From: Candidatus Woesearchaeota archaeon
GTDB taxonomy: Archaea; Nanobdellota; Nanobdellia; SCGC-AAA011-G17; GW2011-AR17
DNA length: 39,066 nt
Reading direction: 5' to 3'
Assembly: GCA_017608525.1 (NCBI GenBank)
Contig: JAFCFS010000007.1
Span: 1-39,066 of the forward strand
Each line of letters opens with the position of its first letter. Positions within the stretch are counted from its first letter, which is position 1. The notes below the pieces were generated by a model, which saw only the letters and a program-made list of their open reading frames with translations, was not told the origin of the DNA and ran no database searches. The translations under genes were made by a program, and so were the position numbers. Positions 9,595 to 18,908 of the stretch are shown piece after piece.

Positions 9595-11910
9595 ATGAAA
9601 AAGTATCTATTTCCTATAGTTCTTGCTATAGTGTTTTTAATAAGTGTTTCTCCTTCACTTGCAGAAAGCGGAAGTGTTCAACTAGTTGTTTTAGAAACAT
9701 TAAAGGGAAATACATCATTGAAGGAGATTAATTTTGGTGTGGGTGTAATTAATGGAAGCACATGTGTAATAAACACCAAAACAGAAGAGCTAAGCGGTTG
9801 TTACGGATTTGCTTTCCCAAAACTGAAAATTAGCAATATAGGAAATTTGGATGTTAACCTTACAACAATAATTGCTAAAAATTATTCTGAGTTTTTACAA
9901 AAAGAAAATTCTACATTTGCTGTAATGTTTTCTGACTATACAAAGGAAAGCTCTTGTAATGAATGGGTTGTTTCTGAAGGTTTGTTTGAAAATGTAACGC
10001 AAAGTAATCATTTTTTTCATATATGCAACAATTTAACAACTGGTTTAAATAATACAATTGATGTCGATTTCTTATTGAAATTTCCTTATGGCATAAAGAA
10101 TTCAACAAAATCAAATAACATTACTATTAAATTTTTAACCATAGATGGAAGTCAAGAAGAGATTCTTAGTTTAAATGTAACTCTATGCATAAATGAGCCT
10201 AGCAAAATTATTCCAGAAGAAATTTTTTCCCCTCAAGAATTTGTTATAAATACTTCAGAGTTATTTTTTATTGACATTAATGCAACAAACGATTCTATAT
10301 TGCCAGTTCTATTTTATGACAATACCACTTTGTTCGAGATAAACTTAACTACTGGTGTTATTAATTTTACACCACCTTACAGAGCAACTACAACCTACCA
10401 TGTAAATATTTCAATTGATACATGTGTTTGTCCAGGATACGAGGACTCTAAAGTTTTAAAACTTCATGTGAGATGCAAAAACCACCAACCTTTTATGAAT
10501 ATCCCCAATTTAACCTTTTGGGAGGAAACATTATGCGAAGGAGGATATTGTGGGTATAATTTAACCAGTTATGTTAACGATATAGACGGAAGCGAGTTTG
10601 TATTTAGCTATGACCCAAACATATTTACTGGAACAAGTGGAGAAGATAACGGTATTGTTTATTTTTATCCAGACGACGAGGACATAGGATCTCATATAAT
10701 TAAAGTAACAGTTCAGGAAATATCCCCACCACCTCCAAATTGTGGAGGGATTCTTCAGAATCATCAATATATAAATGTAACTGTATATAACGTTAATGAT
10801 GCTCCAACAATTACTCCAATAGGAGCTCAAACTTTAGAATCTGGAGATACATTAATTATGAATGTTACAGCTTATGATCCTGACCCAAATGAAGCAATAA
10901 TTTTTACAGCAAATTATCCATGGTTTAAAATTAACACAAGCAAAAAAACATGCATCAATGGTTGGGCAACTACTTTGGTTAATTTTACAGCAACAGATGC
11001 TTTAATTGGGAACTATATAATTAAAATTTATGCAAACGACACTAATGGTTCTATAAATTATACTACTTTTAGTCTAACAATAACAGAAAAAAATCTTCCT
11101 CCTAACATAACTGCATATTACCCTTTAGAGGATAACTTAATTATCGAACAGCCAAATTCCCAATTATTTTGGATTGAAAAAGAAGACCCAAACGGAGGAG
11201 AACCGTCCACATATTGGTATGTAAATGGAAATTTGGTTGCAAGTTTTAGAGATAACTATACATTTAAAAGTTATTATGGAGGACCTTCTGGAAATTTTAC
11301 AATTACAGTTGTTGTGTCCGATGGCAAACTTAACACAACACATAATTGGAGCCTTACTGTATTAGAAAAAACGCCTCCTCCACCTCCACCTGGGCCAGGA
11401 GGTGGTGGACCTCCAGCACCTTGTATCGAAATGTGGATTTGTTTTCCTTGGAGTGAATGCAGGCCTGACGGTACCCAAATAAGAGAGTGCTTCGATAAAA
11501 ACGAATGTGGAACTATTAAAAACAAACCAAAAACAATAAGAAACTGCACTTATATAAAGAAAAAACCAAGTTGTTTTGACGGGATTCAAAATCAAGGAGA
11601 AGAAGGAGTTGATTGTGGTGGACCATGCCCTCCATGCCCAAGTTGTTTTGACGGGATTCAAAATCAAGGAGAAGAAGGAGTTGATTGTGGTGGACCATGT
11701 AAAAAAAAGTGTATATATAACAAAAAATTAGAACCGATTTTAAAATGTGGAGATGGTATTGCTGAACCAAAAGAAATATTCACATGTTTTAGAGATTCTT
11801 GGGAATTTTGGGCCATGTTACCTGCCCTATTAATAATAGTATCTAAAATAATGATGCTTTACGGAATTCTTCCAAAATTAAAGAAAAAAATTAGGCGAAA
11901 AAGTCTATAA
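9595..11910 (+). CDS. Secreted/surface protein with cadherin-like/Ig-like repeats, Cys-rich stalk and C-terminal TM anchor
   Basis: Likely start at MKKYLFPIVLAIVFLISVSPSLAES (signal peptide) inside ORF 9520-11910; NDAPTITPIGAQTLESGD repeat; PPPPPPGPGGGGPPAP linker; two PSCFDGIQNQGEEGVDCGGPC motifs; C-terminal TM + basic tail. Confidence 0.8.
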   Translation: MKKYLFPIVLAIVFLISVSPSLAESGSVQLVVLETLKGNTSLKEINFGVGVINGSTCVINTKTEELSGCYGFAFPKLKISNIGNLDVNLTTIIAKNYSEFLQKENSTFAVMFSDYTKESSCNEWVVSEGLFENVTQSNHFFHICNNLTTGLNNTIDVDFLLKFPYGIKNSTKSNNITIKFLTIDGSQEEILSLNVTLCINEPSKIIPEEIFSPQEFVINTSELFFIDINATNDSILPVLFYDNTTLFEINLTTGVINFTPPYRATTTYHVNISIDTCVCPGYEDSKVLKLHVRCKNHQPFMNIPNLTFWEETLCEGGYCGYNLTSYVNDIDGSEFVFSYDPNIFTGTSGEDNGIVYFYPDDEDIGSHIIKVTVQEISPPPPNCGGILQNHQYINVTVYNVNDAPTITPIGAQTLESGDTLIMNVTAYDPDPNEAIIFTANYPWFKINTSKKTCINGWATTLVNFTATDALIGNYIIKIYANDTNGSINYTTFSLTITEKNLPPNITAYYPLEDNLIIEQPNSQLFWIEKEDPNGGEPSTYWYVNGNLVASFRDNYTFKSYYGGPSGNFTITVVVSDGKLNTTHNWSLTVLEKTPPPPPPGPGGGGPPAPCIEMWICFPWSECRPDGTQIRECFDKNECGTIKNKPKTIRNCTYIKKKPSCFDGIQNQGEEGVDCGGPCPPCPSCFDGIQNQGEEGVDCGGPCKKKCIYNKKLEPILKCGDGIAEPKEIFTCFRDSWEFWAMLPALLIIVSKIMMLYGILPKLKKKIRRKSL
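11566..11699 (+). repeat. Tandem 72-nt repeat; 62-nt identical copies at 11566-11627 and 11638-11699
   Basis: ccaagttgttttgacgggattcaaaatcaaggagaagaaggagttgattgtggtggaccatg present twice, identical by eye. Confidence 0.95.
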
Positions 11911-11964
11911 AAAAGTTTATAAAAATTATTTCATTTATATTGTTGTACTACAAGGCGTGATCGA

Positions 11965-12474
11965 ATGGTCCATAAAAGATATGTTAAAAGAGGTAATAAA
12001 ATATACGGACCCTATTTTTACAAAAGCGTAAGATGTGGTGATAAAGTTAGAAATATCTATCTCGGTACTGCAGAAAAACCAACGGAGGGAGAATGGGTTT
12101 TTTTACCTACAATAGTTTTCGTTCTTGGATTTTTTTTCCTCTCTAACGTATTAAATTCAATTATGCCTACTCAAAATCATTTAGTAACTGGATTCGTTGT
12201 AAGGGAAAAACCTTTGGAGATTAATATTAAAGAACTCAAAAGCATTAATCTTCATCCTGGAGAAAGATGCTATATAAAGGTAGTAAGCAATATTGATGGA
12301 GCAAAATTTTTTACAACTTCAAAGCTACTTAAAATCGATAGAAATGGGATAATAAATTTTGTTCCCAATGAATCTGATATTGGAAGGTACCTCACTTTAA
12401 TCTTTGCCGAATCAGGTAAAAAATTTGAATATGCAATTATTGAAGTGAATATCAATAAAAATGAAAAAAAATAA
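11965..12474 (+). CDS. Membrane-anchored protein with an extracytoplasmic cadherin/Ig-like segment
   Basis: KRGNKIYGPYFYKSVRCGDKVRNIYLG N-terminus, TM TIVFVLGFFFLSNVL, then NRNGIINFVPNESDIGRYLTLIFAE. Confidence 0.65.
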   Translation: MVHKRYVKRGNKIYGPYFYKSVRCGDKVRNIYLGTAEKPTEGEWVFLPTIVFVLGFFFLSNVLNSIMPTQNHLVTGFVVREKPLEINIKELKSINLHPGERCYIKVVSNIDGAKFFTTSKLLKIDRNGIINFVPNESDIGRYLTLIFAESGKKFEYAIIEVNINKNEKK

Positions 12475-15400
12475 TATTGCAATAATAGTATTTTTTGTAT
12501 GTTTATTATCTATAGTTATAAAGATTGCTTATTCTCCATCTTACCCAAGTTTCAACACTACAACACTGCCTGAGCAAAATGACTATTTGCTTGTTGGTGT
12601 AGAATATTATCGTGATGTAGACAACGCAACTCCGGCAGATTTGGGGGATGTCTATTTTGAAAGTATTAATATCACGGGTAAGAAGTTATTTACAATTAAT
12701 TCAACAACAGGGGAAATAAATTTCACTCCGCAGGAAGCTGATAAAGGGACTTACCTAGTTAAGCTTTTAATTTGCGATGATAATAACACTGCTGAAGGAT
12801 GGCCTAATGAATGTGATAAATATTTTTGGAATTTCACTATTATAAATTCCAGTCAAAACAATCCTCCTACTTTGATTTTAGACAATATAACAATACTTGA
12901 GGATACGCAAAAATCGTTTAATTTAAGCATTAACGTGAGTGATGAGGATACAGATAAAGAGATAACATGGACATACTATAATTATAATTCAAGTTTGATA
13001 TCTTTAACAATAGATAACGAAACTAATAATTTAACAATAACTCCTCTGCAAAATAAATACGGAAATGCGATAGTTAATATAACAGCGTATGACACAATGG
13101 GAAAAAATGCAACTGCAAAAATAATTATTCAAATACAAAACGTAAATGATACGCCAAAAATAATTTATGCATGTAATGAAACGATAAATTCTACATCTTC
13201 ATTAATGGAAGATGCATCTGTAGTTTGTTGGATTAATGCAACAGATCCAGATCCAAACGAATATTTAAAATTCGAAGCTAACTATTCTTGGTTTTTGCTT
13301 AACCAAAGCGCAATACAAACAATTAACTATAATGCTTCAACCTTGGTGAATTTTACAGCAAACGATAGTACTGTTGGAAAATGGTGGGTTAAAGTTTGTG
13401 TTAATGATACGAGCGGCTTATACGATTGTATAAATTTAAATTATACAGTAATCAATTTAAATGATGCCCCGTATTTTGTAGATATAGCAAATTTAACAGT
13501 TAATGCAAGTGTGTTATTTCATTATGATGTTAATGCTTCTGACGAGGATGAAGCAACACAATATGGAGAAACACTCTATTATTTTTCAAATGAAAGCTGG
13601 TTTAAAATAAACAAAACAACTGGCATGATTATTTTTACACCTTCTAACGAGAATAATGGCACAAACTGGATCAATATTACAGTTAACGATTCTTCCGGTG
13701 CAAGTGTCAGTACAATAATTAATTTTACAATATTAATTAATTATCCTCCAACATTAAACGTTACTCCTAATTTTAATATAACAGAAGAAAATGTGTTTTA
13801 TTATAATTTAAGCATTAATGCAAGTGATAAAGACAACAACAGCATAAAATTTTCTTCAAATGATTCATGGTTAAATTTAAGCGAAAATGGAATAATAACA
13901 CTATTAACCAATGACAGTGATGTTGGTGTTCACTGGGTAAATGTAACTCTAACTGACTCGTGTGGTGCAAATAGTAGCTATGTACTTAATTTTACTGTTT
14001 ACAATGTTGAAGAAGCACCCAATATAGTAAATATTCAATTAAGTCAGGGGTCGCTACCAAACGTAATTATTTTAGAGAATCAAACTTTAAATATAAGTAT
14101 AATTGCAATAGACGAGGATCAAAATATCCCTGATTCTACAGAAACAATTTCTTATTATGATAATACAACAATACTAGATGTCGATCCAATCACTGGATTT
14201 GCTTCATTTACACCAAATTTCACACAAGCATTTAATTCTTACTCTATTAATTTCAGTGTTATGGATTCGACACACCTTAAAGATTCCGAAATTCTAACAA
14301 TAACGGTTAATAATTTAGCTCCTGAGTTGTCCATACCTGATTTAATTGCAATAGAACACCATTTATTTAGGTATGATATTAACTCAACAAACCATCCGGA
14401 TTATGTATTAACTTATCAAACAAATTCTACATTAGAAAGGTTTGAACTAAATACTTCAAATGGAAAAATATCATTCCTCCCGAATACTTCTCAAATTGGA
14501 ACTCATTGGATAGAGATAAATGTTACAGATAATTACAACAGCAATGCTTCTGCTGTCGTTAATTTAACTGTGTATCCAAATTCAAGGCCAACTTGTAATT
14601 TTGGAAACTCTTTCTATGTTGGTTCAACAACAATTTATGAAACTAATCACACGGGAAATTTCTATGTTAGCGGGTGTAATGATACCGAAGTTAATGGAGA
14701 ACATGATAATTTAACTTTTATATGGTATTGGAATGGAACCTACAACAAATCTTTTGAATTGAGCTATGATGAGTATATTTCACAATACGTTATATGGAAT
14801 TATAGCACATATTACTTAGACGAAGGAGTCAATAATGTAACTGTGGTAATAACAGATGGCTATTTAAACACCTCCTATTCATGGTACATCAACGTACTCC
14901 ATGTAAATTCTCCACCCGTTTTAGTTAAAAAGATAGGTAATTTCAATGGCACAAATTATTATTTGGAATGGCTTCAAGACACTACATATACAATAAACCT
15001 ATCAGAATATTTTGTAGATTATGATGAATATGGACTAAATTACTCTAATGTAACATACAATTGGACGCCAACAACAAACAGAATTAGCGTTTCTTTGAGT
15101 GGGAACTACTTACACTTGTCGCCTCAAGAAGGATGGTATGGTGAAGAAAATATAACAATTACAGCATCTGACAATATAACGCAAACTACATCCAATTTAG
15201 TAATTCTCAAAGTTAAGCAAAAATATACTGAAAGGATAGTTCAAACCAGAACAGCAACCTCCACAAGAACTGTTTTCAAAAATGTAGGTTTTGACATTAT
15301 AATACCTGGTTTAATAACAATGATCGCTGGAACTGATACAATTGTTCCAATTATTATTAAAAATACTGGAGATGTAGATCTTAATATGCTGGAAATCTCT

Positions 15401-15946
15401 GCAAAAACAAACGAAACAGGAATCCAGTTGGTTTTTGACCAAAATAAATTCCAAAAACTTAAATCCGGTGAAGAAATAACTGCAAATTTAAGGATACTTG
15501 CCGGAGATTTAGCGCCTGAAAGATATGTCATAAATATCGATGCTTTTTCAAAATCTCCTTCAATAAGAAAAAGTGCAAAATTGTTTTTAGATATAACTGA
15601 AAGGGAAGCTGAATTAAAAGCTGCTGTAAGCAATGAATTAAGTTTTACAAGAGACATAATACAACAAAACCCAGAATGTTTAGAATTAAGTGAATTATTG
15701 GATAGGGCAGAAAAACTTATCAATGAAGGAAAATTTAATGAAGCTCTTAATTTAATAAGAACAACGAATCAGGCATGTAAAGATTTTCTTGCCAAACAAA
15801 AAATAACGGGTAGAATTGTTGAGAAACCGATTAAAATTTTTGAATGGAAAATAATATTGGGGGAAATAGCCATAATTTCGATAGTTTTCTTAGGTTTTAT
15901 GTACTATTTCAAAAGGAGAAGATTTAAAAAAAGATTTCGCATATAA
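12461..15946 (+). CDS. Large (1161 aa) tandem cadherin/Ig-like cell-surface protein with signal peptide and C-terminal TM
   Basis: N-terminal hydrophobic signal, repeated NDAP.../FTP.../WINITVNDSSG modules, many N-x-S/T sequons, C-terminal IILGEIAIISIVFLGFMYYFKRRRFKKR. Confidence 0.85.
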   Translation: MKKNNIAIIVFFVCLLSIVIKIAYSPSYPSFNTTTLPEQNDYLLVGVEYYRDVDNATPADLGDVYFESINITGKKLFTINSTTGEINFTPQEADKGTYLVKLLICDDNNTAEGWPNECDKYFWNFTIINSSQNNPPTLILDNITILEDTQKSFNLSINVSDEDTDKEITWTYYNYNSSLISLTIDNETNNLTITPLQNKYGNAIVNITAYDTMGKNATAKIIIQIQNVNDTPKIIYACNETINSTSSLMEDASVVCWINATDPDPNEYLKFEANYSWFLLNQSAIQTINYNASTLVNFTANDSTVGKWWVKVCVNDTSGLYDCINLNYTVINLNDAPYFVDIANLTVNASVLFHYDVNASDEDEATQYGETLYYFSNESWFKINKTTGMIIFTPSNENNGTNWINITVNDSSGASVSTIINFTILINYPPTLNVTPNFNITEENVFYYNLSINASDKDNNSIKFSSNDSWLNLSENGIITLLTNDSDVGVHWVNVTLTDSCGANSSYVLNFTVYNVEEAPNIVNIQLSQGSLPNVIILENQTLNISIIAIDEDQNIPDSTETISYYDNTTILDVDPITGFASFTPNFTQAFNSYSINFSVMDSTHLKDSEILTITVNNLAPELSIPDLIAIEHHLFRYDINSTNHPDYVLTYQTNSTLERFELNTSNGKISFLPNTSQIGTHWIEINVTDNYNSNASAVVNLTVYPNSRPTCNFGNSFYVGSTTIYETNHTGNFYVSGCNDTEVNGEHDNLTFIWYWNGTYNKSFELSYDEYISQYVIWNYSTYYLDEGVNNVTVVITDGYLNTSYSWYINVLHVNSPPVLVKKIGNFNGTNYYLEWLQDTTYTINLSEYFVDYDEYGLNYSNVTYNWTPTTNRISVSLSGNYLHLSPQEGWYGEENITITASDNITQTTSNLVILKVKQKYTERIVQTRTATSTRTVFKNVGFDIIIPGLITMIAGTDTIVPIIIKNTGDVDLNMLEISAKTNETGIQLVFDQNKFQKLKSGEEITANLRILAGDLAPERYVINIDAFSKSPSIRKSAKLFLDITEREAELKAAVSNELSFTRDIIQQNPECLELSELLDRAEKLINEGKFNEALNLIRTTNQACKDFLAKQKITGRIVEKPIKIFEWKIILGEIAIISIVFLGFMYYFKRRRFKKRFRI

Positions 15947-15955
15947 ATACAATAT

Positions 15956-16927
15956 ATGAAAGAAGAAATTAAAAAGTGTCATAAATTAATAGAAAAAACT
16001 AAAAAGGAAATAGCTAAAATTATTGTAGGACAGGAAAGCATAATCAATAGCTTATTTATTGCGTTATTAGCTAACGGCCATGTTTTGGTTGAAGGTGTTC
16101 CAGGCGTTGCTAAAACACTATTAATAAAAACAATGGCTACTGCTTCTGGATGCAGTTTTAGCAGGATACAGTTTACTGTTGATCTATTGCCAACAGACAT
16201 CACAGGCATTACCGTTTATACTAAAGAAAAAGGCTTTACTATAGTTAAAGGCCCAATATTTGCAAATTTCATTGTTGCTGATGAAATCAACAGAAGTCCC
16301 CCAAAAACTCAAAGTTCTTTATTGGAAGCTATGCAGGAAAGACAAACAACAATTGGGAAAAAAACATTTCCATTGCCTTTGCCTTTCTTTGTTATGGCAA
16401 CGCAAAATCCAATAGAAACTGAAGCTGTTTATCCATTGCCAGAAGCACAGGTTGATAGGTTTTTAATGAAACTATTAATGTATTACCCAAACATGACTGA
16501 GGAAGAGGAAATACTAGAAAAGAATATTGAATTAAAAAGATTTGAAGAGTATAAAATAAAAAAGGTTCTCTCCCCTTCGTTAATATTGAAAATGCAGGAT
16601 TTAACAAAAAGAATTTACATAAGCGAGGATGTTAAAAAATACATAGTAAGGATTGTTGATTCAACTAGAAATCCAAAGAAATATGATATAAAATTGGGGA
16701 AATACATCGAATGGGGAGGGAGTCCAAGAACATCTATAGGTTTATTTATAACTTCAAAAGCAAAAGCGCTAATGGAAGGAAAGGATTATGTTACTCCCCA
16801 ACATGTAAAGGATGTTGCCCACGAAGTAATGAGACACAGAATTATAATTTCTTACGAAGGACAAGCAGAAAATATAAAAGGAGACGAAATTATTGATGAA
16901 ATTCTTTCAAAAGTTCCACTACCATAA
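15956..16927 (+). CDS. MoxR-family AAA+ ATPase
   Basis: GHVLVEGVPGVAKTLLIKTMA, FIVADEINRSPPKTQSSLLEAMQERQTTIG, MATQNPIETEAVYPLPEAQVDRFLMKL. Confidence 0.95.
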   Translation: MKEEIKKCHKLIEKTKKEIAKIIVGQESIINSLFIALLANGHVLVEGVPGVAKTLLIKTMATASGCSFSRIQFTVDLLPTDITGITVYTKEKGFTIVKGPIFANFIVADEINRSPPKTQSSLLEAMQERQTTIGKKTFPLPLPFFVMATQNPIETEAVYPLPEAQVDRFLMKLLMYYPNMTEEEEILEKNIELKRFEEYKIKKVLSPSLILKMQDLTKRIYISEDVKKYIVRIVDSTRNPKKYDIKLGKYIEWGGSPRTSIGLFITSKAKALMEGKDYVTPQHVKDVAHEVMRHRIIISYEGQAENIKGDEIIDEILSKVPLP

Positions 16928-17832
16928 TGACCAAACAAAAAAGAAAGCTTAACATAAACTTGAAACCCCTCATCAAGAGACTAGAATCAATAACAAAAAG
17001 GAAAGTAAAAACAAGGTTGATGGGAAATTATGCTAGTGTTTTTAGGGGAACTGGTGGTTTTGAATTTGAAGGTTATAGGGAGTATACTTTAAATGATGAT
17101 GCATCAATGATAGATTGGAAGGCATCGGCAAGAGCGAATAAGCTTCTGGTTAAAGTTCTAAAACAGGAAAGGGCATTGGAAGTTTTTTTCTTAGTTGACG
17201 TCAGCGAAAGTATGATCTTCGGAAGCACGACAAAACTAAAAAATGAATATTCTGCAGAATTAATTGGGACTTTAGCATTTGCCATTTCAGCTGCAGGAGA
17301 TAAATTTGGGTTTGCGACTTTTAGCAATAAAGTATCAAATATCCTCCCGCCGAGCAGGGGGATAAATCATTTTTATAGATTATGCAAAATACTAACAAAC
17401 CCAGATGTTTATGGGGGGAACTGCAATTTTGTTGAAGCTTTAGATTTTGCACTCTCGTATGTTAAAAGAAGAAGCACACTTGTGTTTTTTGTTTCAGATT
17501 TTGTTGGTTTAAAGGGAGAATGGGAAAAGAAACTGAAGCTCCTCTGTTCAAAATGTGATGTTGTAATGATTATGGTTAGGGATCCCAGAGATGAAACACT
17601 TCCTGAAGATACCAATCTTGTATTAGTTGAGGATCCATATTCAAAAAGAAGATTGATAATAGATCCAAAACTTATTAAACACCATTATGAATCTTATGTT
17701 AAAAGAGAGGAAAATTCGTTAAGGGAAGCATTTATAAGGGCTGGAGCAGATTTTTTAAAACTCTCGACAGCAGAAAATTTTATTACACCTCTAGTAGGAT
17801 TTTTCATTAGGAGGAGAAGGAAATGGAGGTAA
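16927..17832 (+). CDS. DUF58 domain protein
   Basis: FRGTGGFEFEGYREYTLNDDASMIDWKASARANKLLVKVLKQER; VFFLVDVSESM; overlaps MoxR stop (taatga). Confidence 0.92.
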   Translation: MTKQKRKLNINLKPLIKRLESITKRKVKTRLMGNYASVFRGTGGFEFEGYREYTLNDDASMIDWKASARANKLLVKVLKQERALEVFFLVDVSESMIFGSTTKLKNEYSAELIGTLAFAISAAGDKFGFATFSNKVSNILPPSRGINHFYRLCKILTNPDVYGGNCNFVEALDFALSYVKRRSTLVFFVSDFVGLKGEWEKKLKLLCSKCDVVMIMVRDPRDETLPEDTNLVLVEDPYSKRRLIIDPKLIKHHYESYVKREENSLREAFIRAGADFLKLSTAENFITPLVGFFIRRRRKWR

Positions 17833-18749
17833 GCTTTCAAAATCCAGAATATTTGTGGTTGTTGGTAGCGATTCCAATTTTAGTTATAGTTCATTTTTAT
17901 GCCTTAAAATACAACAGGGGAAAAGCTCTCAAATTTGCAAATTTCGAAGCAATAGCAAGGGTAACTGGTGGGGAAATACTTTCAAAAAATATAACAGTTT
18001 TAATAATGAGGGTTTTTGCAATTCTTTTTTTAGTTTTAGCTATCTCAGGGACAATAGTTTATTATAAAGGGGAAAGTACAACACATGACATTGTTCTTGC
18101 GATTGACGCTTCGGGAAGTATGAGCGCAACAGATTATGAACCAAGCAGATTGGAAGCGGCGAAAAAAGCAGCACTTACTTTTGTTGAAATGATAAAAGGT
18201 GATGTTGGAATTGGTGTTGTTTCCTTCTCAGGTGCTTCAAGAGTTGAACAAAAAATCACAACTGACAAGATTCTTGTTTCAGAAGCCATAAAAAATATAG
18301 AGTTACAAGAACTAAGTGGAACAGATATAGGGCAGGCAATAATTACTTCCTCAAATCTATTTTTAAATGAGGAAAGGCCAAAAACAATAATTTTACTAAC
18401 TGATGGGCAGGATAATGTTGGGGTTACACCTGCTGAAGCTGTCAAATATATAAAACCAAAAATTGTTGTTCATACAATAGGAATCGGAACAACGGAAGGA
18501 GGAACATTAGGGGATGTAAATGCATTATTAAAACTTGATGAAGAAACATTAAAATTCATAGCTAACGAAACTGGAGGGAAATACTACAGGGCAAAAAATG
18601 TCGAAGAGTTAAAAAAAGCATATAAAGAAATAGCAGAAATAAAAGAAAGAAGATTAAAAAAGAATATCAGCCTTTTTCTCTCTCTGATTGCTTTTGCACT
18701 TTTGTTTATTGAATGGGGCCTTCTAAGTACAAAATACAAGATTATGTAA
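17823..18749 (+). CDS. VWA domain membrane protein (BatA-like)
   Basis: N- and C-terminal TM helices, MIDAS DIVLAIDASGSMSATDYEPSRLEAAK, LLTDGQDNVGV. Confidence 0.92.
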   Translation: MEVSFQNPEYLWLLVAIPILVIVHFYALKYNRGKALKFANFEAIARVTGGEILSKNITVLIMRVFAILFLVLAISGTIVYYKGESTTHDIVLAIDASGSMSATDYEPSRLEAAKKAALTFVEMIKGDVGIGVVSFSGASRVEQKITTDKILVSEAIKNIELQELSGTDIGQAIITSSNLFLNEERPKTIILLTDGQDNVGVTPAEAVKYIKPKIVVHTIGIGTTEGGTLGDVNALLKLDEETLKFIANETGGKYYRAKNVEELKKAYKEIAEIKERRLKKNISLFLSLIAFALLFIEWGLLSTKYKIM

Positions 18750-18826
18750 CTACTAAAAAATTGCTACATAAACGAAAAATTTAAATATAAGTTATTCATA
18801 GCTCCTTATGTTCACCTCCTTTTCCA

Positions 18827-18899
18827 GCAAGAAACCCCGTTTCTTGCCAGGGTTTTCCACCTCTTTTTCCCCAGCAAGAAACGTTCGAGGGTTTCTTGC
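18827..18899. other. Twin inverted-repeat (hairpin) element between convergent genes
   Basis: Hairpin 1: gcaagaaac-ccc-gtttcttgc (18827-18847); hairpin 2: gcaagaaac-gttcgagg-gtttcttgc (18874-18899), followed by tctttttttc. Both have perfect, identical 9-bp stems. Confidence 0.85.
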
Positions 18900-18908
18900 T
18901 CTTTTTTT

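Noticed and set aside
9911-11770. Minus-strand ORFs inside the 9595-11910 surface protein
   Set aside because: Low-complexity antisense frames produced by repetitive, AT-rich coding sequence.
15241-15723. 160-aa minus-strand ORF
   Set aside because: Antisense to the C-terminal region of the 1161-aa protein, which has clear domain and TM structure; no start-signal support.
18827-18899. Two-unit CRISPR-like repeat
   Set aside because: Only two units, no regular spacer, and the repeated unit is itself a hairpin; no cas genes in the window.
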